Source of the DNA: Lucifuga dentata
Taxonomy: Eukaryota > Chordata > Actinopteri > Ophidiiformes > Bythitidae
NCBI GenBank assembly: GCA_014773175.1
Contig: VXCM01003375.1
Span: 946-64,945 of the forward strand
Direction of reading: 5' to 3'
DNA: 64,000 bases
Shown here: positions 47,639 to 57,007 of the stretch, piece by piece
Layout of the letters: each line of letters begins with the position of its first letter
How positions within the stretch are numbered: position 1 is the first letter of the stretch
Notes under the pieces: model-generated
Told to the model about the DNA's origin: nothing
Seen by the model: only the letters and a program-made list of their open reading frames with translations
Databases searched by the model: none
Translations under genes and position numbers: made by a program

Positions 47639-48693
47639 TCCCATTTTTTTTCATTAGCAATAATTTTATTCTTCATCAGAGGAGGAAGACAGAGAGCCTT
47701 ATGTCTAGTTTTGACAAGTGATGTGCTGACAAAAGTAATGCTGCTTTTTCAGTATGGCCTGCAATGAGTGTGAAAAACTGGGCTAATCATAAAAAAGAAT
47801 CCCATGGTGTAGGAAGATAGCAGCTCCCACAAGTCCCAAAACTGTGACAGTTGGTGTAAAAATGGACTTCTGCTTCAAGTGTTTTATTCATGGAGCAAGA
47901 GGACACAGACTAATATGTAGATCTGTGAATGGGAGTGGCAAAGAATGAAGTGTCACATTAACAAAAATGGTGTACATGAATTGAATTGTGGGACCTTAGA
48001 TGTTCATTACAAGTTTCCATGCCTTCTAGCATGATGACTTACTATCATTAAAAATGGAAGAGGGCGGTGATGGACATGGAGAGCAGGTGGACTATTTTAG
48101 TCCTTCTCATCTGTCATTGAAATAAACCTCAGCACCAATGATGGGCTGATGGATGGGTGGACAGAGACAGGAAGAGAGACGTGCAGATGAAGAGTTCCAG
48201 TGTGAACAAAATGTAACATGAAGTACCTCAAGTAAATTGAAGTCCAACCATTTTCATTTACTGATCAGGCAAAACTATTAAAAACTGTGGCTGATTTTTT
48301 CCCCCCATGAGCAATGCCCCAGGTAACTAAAGAGGCACTCATGAAAGATGAAAGCCTCTGCCAAAGCAGAGCCAGCCTAAAAAAATGTTTTACGTTGTAA
48401 TAATCAACTGGCCCAAAGAGAAAAACAAAATGACTATAATAAACATAATGTTTTTCTGGATCTACCTCTCTATTTAAGATACATCAAAACCAGTTGCATG
48501 GTGAATCAATGCCATCTTAGCATCATCTTCATTGAGTTTGCTGTATTACATTTGAAGAATTTTGACAGAAAATTCAAAAAGGATTCTTCCCTGGGCCATG
48601 CCCCACCCTTCCATTGTATTGATGAGCAACAACAGTCAGAAAGACTGTATGGGACAAAACAGAATAAACAGGCAGACAGATACAGTGACACAC

Positions 48694-48730
<37 letters not shown>

Positions 48731-49129
48731 GTTTATCCTGAGCTGTAGTCAGCACATTATTAATGGATATACAAGCCAGGTCAGAAGACAAGTGCAGCAC
48801 AGGACTCTCCTGGCACACACAGGACTCTCCTGGTGTGCTGCACCAAGCGGTGCAGCACACCAGGAGAGTCCGTCCTTGTCCAGCTCATATATAAATTATA
48901 AAGATGTTTCCCATTATATTTCTACTTTAATATTTAACAACCCTTACTGCATTGGAGCTTTCCTCCTGGAAATTCAGTAACCCGATTGTGGTTTCATCTG
49001 TGATGGTGACTGTGCAGGTGTGTATCTGTGTTTGAGAGGATGCATTAGATGGAGGGGATAAATACCTTGAGAACACGTCTTAATTACCTCCATCATCAGT
49101 CCCCTCACATAGCCATTTGCCTGCAAGTC
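45605..49129. other. Non-coding stretch
   Basis: No recognised gene. The 204-codon plus frame at 46783-47397 lies in pyrimidine-biased DNA, crosses the N at 47165 and has no recognised domain. It also holds (CT)n at 47609-47634, (CA)n at 48689-48727 and the hairpin at 48822-48871. Confidence 0.55.
48822..48871. repeat. Perfect 23-bp inverted repeat, 4-nt loop
   Basis: The 23-base arm at 48822-48844 (ggactctcctggtgtgctgc...) is exactly repeated in reverse complement at 48849-48871 around the loop aagc. Just upstream, 'caggactctcctgg' is also present as a direct repeat (from about 48802). This gives three related copies within 80 bases. Confidence 0.95.
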
Positions 49130-50060
49130 AAGGTAAGGCAAGGCAAATTTATTTATATAGCATAATTCAGACACAGAGGCAATTCAAAGTGCTTTACGCA
49201 AACAACATTTAAAAGACAATACGAACAAAATAAAGAAACCTTTAAAATGCATTAAGAACAAAATAAAGCAACATTTAAAAACCAAGAGTAAAATAGGATA
49301 AAGTAAAAAATTAAAGTAAAAGCAAATAAAATAATCTATAGTGCAGTTACAGTGTGAAATTAATGATTTGGCCTCAGATTGAGTTGCAGTGGCAAAGTTT
49401 AATTAAAAGCAATGCTAAAAAGAAACATTTTAAGCCTGGTTTTAAACTAGTTTACAGTTGGAGCAGACCTGAGATGTTCTGGAAGTTTGTTCCAGAGTCA
49501 TGGAGCAGAGAAACTAAATGCTTGTGCTTTGTTCTGACTCTGGGAACAGAAAACAGAGAACCAGACAACCTAAGAGGTCTGGAGGGTTCATATGACAGAA
49601 TCTTGTCAGAGATATTTGGTTCTGAGCGATGCAGAGCTTTATAAACCAGTAAGAGTATTTTAAAATCAATCCTGTGACACACAGGCAGCCAGTGCAGTGA
49701 TCTGAGGACTGGAGTGATGTGCTCTGCTTTCCTAGTTTTAGTCTAAACTCGAGCAGCAGCGTTCTGAATGAGCTGCAGCTGTCTGTCTGCTTTTTTAGAG
49801 ACACGCCTGTAAAGATGCCATTACAACATAGTCCAACCTACTAAAGATAAATGCTGCACAAGTTTTTCTAGAGACATAAATCCTGAGACATAAATCCTCT
49901 TAATCTGGCTATATTTTTGAGGTGGTTAGTAGGCTAATTTTGTAATTGTCTTGATGTGGCTATTAAAGTTTAGGTCTGCATCCTTAACTACACCAAGAGT
50001 TTTAACTTGGTTTTCTGTCTTCAGTGCAAGTAATTCAAGCTGGTCAATGGCATTTAATCA
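49130..50060 (-). pseudogene. LINE (L2/Rex-like) ORF2 end with 3' tail, minus strand
   Basis: Read on the minus strand with frameshifts, the sequence gives in order YHLKNIARLRGFMSQ-like and GIFTGVS-like stretches, then HWLPVCHRIDFKILLLVYKA, YEPSRPLRLSGS and PRVRTKHKHL. This is the standard C-terminal part of fish L2/CR1-type LINE ORF2. The element ends at about 49130 with 'gctatataaataaatttgcc' and a short TTGCC-repeat tail, typical of these LINEs. It is 5'-truncated and disrupted. Plus-strand frames over it (for example at 49354) are shadows. Confidence 0.82.
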
Positions 50061-50256
50061 TTGACACATTGCATGGCACATGCCATACTGGCATCTTTTT
50101 CATGCATGTGTCTTTAATGGTTTGATCTGGTTTATATTTAGCACAGGTACACTGTCTCAGTTCTTTAAAACAGAGAAATTCAAGGTTTTTTTTCCAGTAC
50201 ATAGTCAACTGACACATTCTCTGTAAAATAGTTTCTGTGGGAATTACTGAGGCATA

Positions 50257-50259
<3 letters not shown>

Positions 50260-50289
<30 letters not shown>

Positions 50290-50327
50290 NNNNNNNNNNN
50301 NNNNNNNNNNAAAAAAAAAAAAAAAAA
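50260..50327. repeat. AT/T run, 21-N gap, A run
   Basis: (AT)n and poly-T are followed by 21 Ns (50290-50310) and then poly-A. This is the only gap in the window longer than one N. The poly-T to poly-A switch suggests the missing DNA includes an inverted or homopolymer structure the assembler could not resolve. Confidence 0.9.
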
Positions 50328-52186
50328 GAAGCTTATATGGAATTACTGTTCTGATCTAAATCCAGCTATAAGTCACAGCAGAACCCTGCTCATATCAGAT
50401 CTTTAATAGATTTTCTGTTTCTCTTTTTTCAGTGTCACAGTTTTCCAAAGCAAACAGTCAGAAACCACACCGGACCACATGCTGGAATATAAACAGTTTA
50501 TATTTGAGAAAATAACATGATAAATATTTCTCACACATATAATCTCTATGAGACAGTATAAACTTTGGAAAAATAAACAATTTGGACAGTAACTTTTTTT
50601 TTTTTTTTTTTTTTTTGCTAATAGCAATCTTTGTATTACAGAGGTCACTTGTACACAGTGCCATTGACCAAAGAGCTTCACATCATTTTGCCTGAGGAAG
50701 CATCAAAGAATATTAAAACAGTAACCAAAATTTATGCAAACATTTATGTGATATGAACAAGACCTCTCATATAATCAAAATGAAATATTTATGCTGCATC
50801 TGGTAAAGGTAAGACCCCAATTGCTCCTCTGCCTCCTCAGAAATGACAACACCCATTTCTTGTCAGCGTGTGATTTATGTCCTAATCTGTCCTTCTACCA
50901 GTGTACAGAAAAGGTTAAGGAAAGCAAAATGTTAAACAAAAGGACTGAGGGTGTATTTCTCAGGTTATACTGGAGGGGCAATAAATTGATAAACATCTGC
51001 TGGTAAGAGCCTGGAGAATATAGAAATAAAGAAATTCCAATACAGCACTGCAATGCGGGGCAGGAGATAAGACATATACATTTTACACCATGGCAAACAA
51101 TATAACATAATGTTAGATTACTGATAGGTAATACATACATGCAAGCGCACGCACCCACACACACACACACACAAACAATGGATTAAGGTATTGTGAAGCT
51201 TTGCACATACATTGGGAAAGTCTATGAGCAAATTTAAAACTAACAGAAATAATACTTTGACTAACTACTAAATATAATTTACATGTAAAACCATCAGAGA
51301 AGCATCACTGGCAAATGTATAGACTCATATAAAAGTCAGAACATTGAGATATTATTGCACAAATATCAAATTACATTGTGAGTAAGGCCTGTTTTTTTAA
51401 TATACCACACACACACGCATGCACGCACGCACACACGCACGCACGCACGCACGCACACAGAGGCTACTTCCTCTTTGTTCCTTGTTCCTGAGGATGCTGC
51501 TGAGATACAGCAGGAGCTCCACAATTTATAAAACATAAACCTGTGTCTGAGACGTACCAGTAGCTGCAGGGAAACGTTCCCTGCAATGATGTAAACCGTA
51601 ACCACTGCAGTGTGTAATTAAACATGATTACTGCAGAGAAAGTAAAAACAGATTAACAGGCTGCTAACTAAAAATCTGACTGCATGACTAAATAAGCAGG
51701 TAGCTTTATGGCTAAATTAAAGTGAATACTTATGCTGAGGGGAAAGTAAAACCTGCAGAGATTACTGATCAGCTGCTGTTTTGCGTTTGCATTTTGGAAA
51801 GTGAATTAAGTGAAAAAAGATTAAATGTTTCGGTAATGGCCGCACTGTTTCTCCCAAACCTATTAGACCAAGCGAGTGTCCATCTGCAATTGTGATCAGC
51901 AAAAGCAAACTTTATGAACGTACAGCAGCTAACAAAATGAGGCAGGAGGTGGAGTATTAAGATGATCTGAGCAAATGACCTTCCTCAACCCATCATCAGA
52001 GTTCAAATTCTCATGTTGATGCCCTACAAAGTCCTCAACAATGCTTTTACGTACAGCAGCATGAAACAGAATACTGCCTATGCATTACATAAACTGAGCA
52101 GCATTTCTGACAAAATGAAGATATCTGAGCCTGATTACTAGTTTAGATCGCAACAAAATTCTTTCTTTTAGCAATAAATCATGATT
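50328..52186. other. Non-coding stretch
   Basis: It contains a poly-T run at 50590-50616, a short CA repeat near 51150, and an alternating (CACG/CGCA) tract at 51407-51460. No gene is recognised. Confidence 0.6.
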
Positions 52187-52525
52187 GAAAAACAGACTGA
52201 TAACAATAACAGACTGCTGTTAAAAAGGAAAACAAAATTTATTTTGTCACTTCACTTACTGCTAAAAAATTACAACTGCATACAATTACATACAACCCCC
52301 TCCCCCCTTCTGTTCAAGGAAAGAAATCTCTCTTTGAATACCTCTCCCTTTTCTGAGGTTTCTTCCTTTTTTCCTTATATATTAAGTGTTTTTAGGGTTT
52401 ATCCTCATCTTCTTAGAGATCTTGGGCTGGGTTGGGACCCATTGATGTGTGGGCCTGTAAAGCCCTTTGAGACATTGTATATGATATCAGGCTATACAAA
52501 CAAACTTGACTTGAAACTTGACTTG
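52187..52525 (+). mobile_element. Dispersed repeat copy 2 and a LINE-like 3' end
   Basis: 52187-52272 repeats the block at 38938-39022. From about 52270 the sequence follows a fish LINE 3' UTR: 'ttctgaggtttcttcc', 'aaagccctttgagaca', 'ggctatacaaacaaacttga', ending in repeated TTGACTTGAAAC units. It has no coding part. The join suggests both pieces may come from one element. Confidence 0.6.
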
Positions 52526-54000
52526 AAAAGCCTCATGTGTCATATTCTGTGATGCAGAAATCTCCATATCTTTGGTGAATCTTTGGTGTTTTATGGCTGA
52601 TGTGGAATTTGGAGGATTAGTGCTTTCATATAATCCTAAAGTCCACACTGTGAGGCATCTTTTGCACTATTACTTTTGATTACATAATGTTCATTGTTCA
52701 CATCTATTTAAAGAGACATGCAGGCATAAAATAGGTTGTTGCAGTGCTGAAGTGAAGTGTTGAAATCATAAATATATCTTAAAGAAGTGTTGTGGCTGTT
52801 ATATACATCTATGCTTGAAATAGGCCCCTGTGACACATTGTTTACTTTTACCATGGTGTTCGGCACCAAGGACAGTGCACAAGCTCTCTGTACAGTGAAT
52901 CCACAGCAGAAATGTTCATCAATCTAAGCATGCATACGCACTCATAACATCATTCCTGCCCAGTAAAATCAAGGGCCCCCCACCCCACCCCACCATCACC
53001 ACCACCACCAATCTTTGTTCAGAATACCTTTACACAGCTATACCTATGAATGAATGGCTACCAGTCATTCTTTCACAGCTACTGTCTCATTGGAACAAGA
53101 GAGTATTTTGTATGAGCCAAAGAAACCACAGAATCAGCAGATGATGGGATCTCAAAACAGGAAAACAGGAGAGCAACAGGACCATGAAATATTTGATAAA
53201 AATGAACAACAATACAGATAAGTGAATATAACACTGTTAAATTAAGACACTTCTTTTGTGTTGAAGTTTGACTTGTTCTCTGGTATCTACTAAAGATCTT
53301 CTAGTTGAGGTACAACACAAAGCAGTACATCTTTCTCACTGTTCTTTGCACAGTGTGTGGAAGACCTACTTAGGCTGCCAATTAAACAACTCAGAGCCCT
53401 TACACACAGACTAATGGCATCAGTAATTACCACAGACATTATGTGCATTATGTTCTCTGGTCTTGGCTTGACTGGTACTCAGAATACCAATGGCAAAAAT
53501 CAATTTCAGCTGCATAGACACCCAAAAGCATACACTCGTGCCCACATACAATATATAACATGAGAACAGTCCACTGAGGTGTGTACGTACTCTGAAGTGA
53601 GAGACTCATCAGTCAGATAGTTAATTCCAATGCAAGGCTCCCGGTATCAGGACTGGTTGTTACAGCTGCCATTACACATCTGCTGTTATAGTGAGCTGCC
53701 AAAGTGAAAAATGTTTTGCTCCTGTGGTTTCCATGTCCACCACCTTTCCGAAACCTCGTAATGCTCCACAGAGAGCAAATAAATTGAATAAAATGCTAAA
53801 ACATAATCACACTCAAATACTGTGCATTCTTTAAAACTAAAAATTTAAGGCAAGGTGTTTGCTAAGAGTGCTTAATTAAGGATTCCAACCAATCTTATTG
53901 ATCAGAGCTAAAGCTAAATTTGTGCCTTAATTGCACTTAATAATAATTTATAAGGTGGACATGAAGCATTATACTATAGATCATAGTTGAAAACTAAAAT

Positions 54001-54038
<38 letters not shown>

Positions 54039-54162
54039 TGTTTGTTTAGTCTTTTCATTATTCCATCAACATTGCAACTGACTTAAATAAAAGGCCTCTG
54101 GTTATCAAAGTCCTTGAAATTTACACACGTCATGATTTCACAGCACCCAGGAACAGTCCTGT
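52526..54162. other. Non-coding stretch downstream of the SLC66A2-like gene
   Basis: This is presumed 3' UTR and intergenic DNA. It includes a pyrimidine/CCACC-rich patch near 52975-53010 and a 33-base poly-A run at 54002-54034. I could not place a convincing minus-strand poly-A signal close to the stop codon. Confidence 0.5.
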
Positions 54163-54337
54163 TCAGCCTAGCTTGATACGTATATTTCGGCTGTAGAATA
54201 GAACCTGGAGCAGGATGGACACATCGATTAGGATCTGGACTGAACCACACACCCAGAACTGAGCTGGGCTTTCGTTCATCACAAAGTAGGTGGTCTTGAA
54301 GACGTCGCCGGCCATCCACAGCAGCACCATCTTCACA
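54163..54337 (-). CDS. slc66a2: PQ-loop transporter (SLC66A2/PQLC1-like), last coding exon
   Basis: On the minus strand the acceptor ctctgttgtttcag is followed by 1 nt and 57 codons ending in TGA (54163-54165). The peptide contains KMVLLWMAGDVFKTTYF, QFWVCGSVQILID and ILLQVLFYSR. This matches the end of the second PQ-loop repeat and final membrane segment of human SLC66A2, which I recall as KMVLMWTSGDAFKTAYF ... QFSVCGLLQVLVDLAIL. About half the residues are identical to that recalled sequence. The exon begins at the expected point, after the 'STEGMS' segment. SLC66 proteins are seven-helix PQ-loop membrane proteins, some of them lysosomal amino-acid exporters; the SLC66A2 substrate is not well defined. 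Upstream exons were not found in the 9.6 kb to the window end. The modest identity leaves open a SLC66A2 paralogue rather than the orthologue. Confidence 0.82.
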
Positions 54338-56306
54338 CTGAAACAACAGAGACACAGAATGGGGACATGAGTAGAGAGAATTTAAAGAGTTTTGTCAACA
54401 TTTTTCTTACACACTTAAGAGCAATTTTCCTGTTGATGACATTCTCCAGAAGAGCCTAAAGCAAAGGAACTGCAGCAAAATTTCCCAGCAATTTATGAGT
54501 CAGAGTGAGTAGTCATTGCCTCAGAACATTTAGCTGATTCTTAAAAGTGCACTGGTCTAAGTATCAATAAACAGGGTTAAGTTTATCTAAAATGCCAGCT
54601 GATCACACCAAGTTAGAGAAAGTGAAAGAAAGAATGAGGGAGACAGAGACTGAGAAGAAAGACTCTTCACATCTCCCATCACTGCCTCTTGTATTAATTA
54701 TCCTCTAGTCTTCCTTCTTTTATTCCATTGCTTTTTGTGTGTTCTCCTCTTTAACTCTATTCCTCTCTTGTGTTACTCCATCTTTCCTCCTCTCCCCTTT
54801 CTGTTTCTGTCTCGACTCATTTACTGTCATGCCTCATCAACTCTTACCCTATACCATCTATGTTCCCACTCCACCCCACTCCTATCCCACCTAGTGCCTG
54901 CTCACTCTTCCGTTCCCTGTCTTGTCCCCAGGAAAGTGAAGTCCCAAAGGTATGAATGTAATATATTCACTTTATCAGGGCTGACTGGGCCTGCAGATGG
55001 AGCAGGGCCATCAGTCATCAGTAAGACATAAGGGTCAGAAAGGGGTGAGGGAGAAAGGGAGAGAGAGAGAGAGACAGCAAGTCTTCAGAGGACAGCATTT
55101 ATCTGCCATGCAGTAAAAGAGACAGGGGTGAGACAACACAACCACATGAGAGTAAGAGAGACCTCTGTGAAATGGGAGGAGACCTGTGTGAGATATATAT
55201 GGATGACGAGTGTGTATGAGGGCAGAGGGAGTATAGGGGCCTAATGACTATGGGCACAGTTGTCCTGTATTATCCTTGAATTCTCCTTGCAGAGTCATGT
55301 CAAACTTATCTAACTCTCCCATGGGCTCCCTTCAGGCCCACATGAGGAACCGAAACATTACTGCAAAACAATCCTGGCCTGGCACAAAAATGAGTATAAA
55401 ATTATTCAACATACCTGGGAATGAGCAGTTAGTGCCCAAATGTAGACATGTGATTAACAGCCAGACTGACACTGGCTGCAAACACAAGCTGTGCTGGAAA
55501 AAAACAACAGTATACTAAGGATAAATTTACTAAGTGCACAAGTCAAACTGTGTTTGTCTGTATTCACTGTGGGACTGCAACCAGGTTTTTCACCTGCAAA
55601 ATGACAGAAAATGGCACAGCTAGAGTATGACATATGATACATACATATATACGTATGTATATATGTAATGTGTTCCAAAGTAGGATCACAAAAACATGGG
55701 AGTAGGAAATGCTAATTCATACAAATAGATGCTGAAAATGACTGATACAGCAGAGAAAACTGCATCTGTTAACTGATTCTCTTTATCGGGCACAGATAGA
55801 TAAAGAGACATGGCCTGGTTATGCTGCAGCAATATCACCACGTTACATTGTGGCAATATTGATGGCAACATGGTGGCAACATCAACTGGCTGTATGGCCC
55901 CTCCTACAGCTGAAACAAATCCCATTTGAAGCTTATATGGGCAATCATAGATAAGGCCAGCATGGAACACATGGAAAAACCTACTTGACAGTCATATTTA
56001 AACTCATTTTGAACCCATATGGGGCCCAAATATCAGTTTCCTCTTAATTGCAGGTGTTTTGATATTCATTTTATCCTGTCTGGAATGTTATGGATGAAGC
56101 AGCCAGCAGCCAGTCATATTCACTATTGGTTTTAAAAATCAAAACAAATGATGTGTTGTCAAAGGAGGAGAAAAGCTTTAGAAATGACTTTAAATCTCAT
56201 CTTTCATAATCCCTGACCTTTTTGTTAAGTTGCCAGCAGCAATAATTAAATAGTATTTCCTGTGATATAGAGTAGGTTTCCTTCATGCAGGAGGACTACC
56301 TGATTA
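54338..56306 (-). other. Presumed intron of the SLC66A2-like gene
   Basis: Upstream of the last exon on the minus strand. It holds a pyrimidine tract (54663-54931) and a short GA run at 55050-55072. No further PQ-loop exon (for example one encoding the second PQ dipeptide) was recognised. Confidence 0.5.
54932..54949 (+). other. Possible 18-nt microexon
   Basis: A strong acceptor (ttccctgtcttgtccccag) is followed by exactly 18 bases, open in the frame ESEVPK, and then a canonical donor AAG|GTATGAAT. A 270-base pyrimidine tract lies just upstream. It is on the plus strand, where no host gene is recognised, so it may be chance. Confidence 0.15.
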
Positions 56307-56311
56307 TAGTT

Positions 56312-57002
56312 TGTTACAACCCTATGGTCTAGGGGAAAGGGAAGCAACATAAAAGCCGATGGAAATGGCAAAGAAAGGCAATTTATTGTTTCCACACAAA
56401 ATAATGATAAACACAGGACTGGCTAACAACAGTAACTGAAATTTAAGGCAAACCACCAACTGGGGAAGGAACAGAGGTGGTGCCAGAAAACCAACCATAA
56501 AATAACAAACAAAAGAGTTTAACAGATAACCTTCCTTAAATAAAATAATAAAAAGTAACAAAAGTGATTCACAATAGCAGATCACAATTACACAGCTCTC
56601 TCTAAAAAAGACCCTCAGAAAACGAGTTGGACTGGCACAAACACACAGCCAGCCATCACAATGAGCGTTGGTAATGAATTTAAGCAAGTCCAGGGACTGA
56701 GCAGAATCTTCATTGGTGGAGGGGATGAAATTGTCCTCCAATCAGATGTGTCCACCGCAGGAGAAGTCGAAGGTGCATCCCGGAGGGAAGAAACGGGCCA
56801 ATCGAGGGTGTGGCTCCGCCGCTGTTATCCCGCCTCCGTTAACCAACCAATTGGAAGAGCGGCCCAGCACAGTTTGTTTTGCATACACAACAAGAAAGGA
56901 GCGGTTATATGGAAGAGGGAGCGGAACAGCGAAAGAGAGTGAAAGAGCTAAGAAGAAAAAAAAACACGTCAACGGACCTTTCACACAGTGAGGGACGTAA
57001 CA
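56312..57002 (-). mobile_element. Solo LTR (691 bp) with perfect 5-bp target duplication
   Basis: Flanked on both sides by tagtt (56307-56311 and 57003-57007). Read on the minus strand it starts TGTTACGTCC and ends GTTGTAACA, the TG...CA form with TGTTAC/GTAACA inverted tips. Promoter-like parts come in the expected order: a CATATAA box near 56905, CCAAT/ATTGG boxes and GC-rich DNA, then an AATAAA signal (plus 56382-56387) about 70 bases before the 3' end. No gag or pol sequence and no second LTR lie next to it, so it is a solo LTR. A 5-bp duplication fits Gypsy or ERV-type retrotransposons. The 139-codon minus frame inside (56322-56741) is part of the LTR. Confidence 0.88.
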
Positions 57003-57007
57003 TAGTT

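Noticed and set aside
56322..56741. 139-codon minus frame with hydrophobic segments, resembling a small membrane protein
   Set aside because: It sits wholly inside the solo LTR; the hydrophobic codons come from T-rich LTR sequence.
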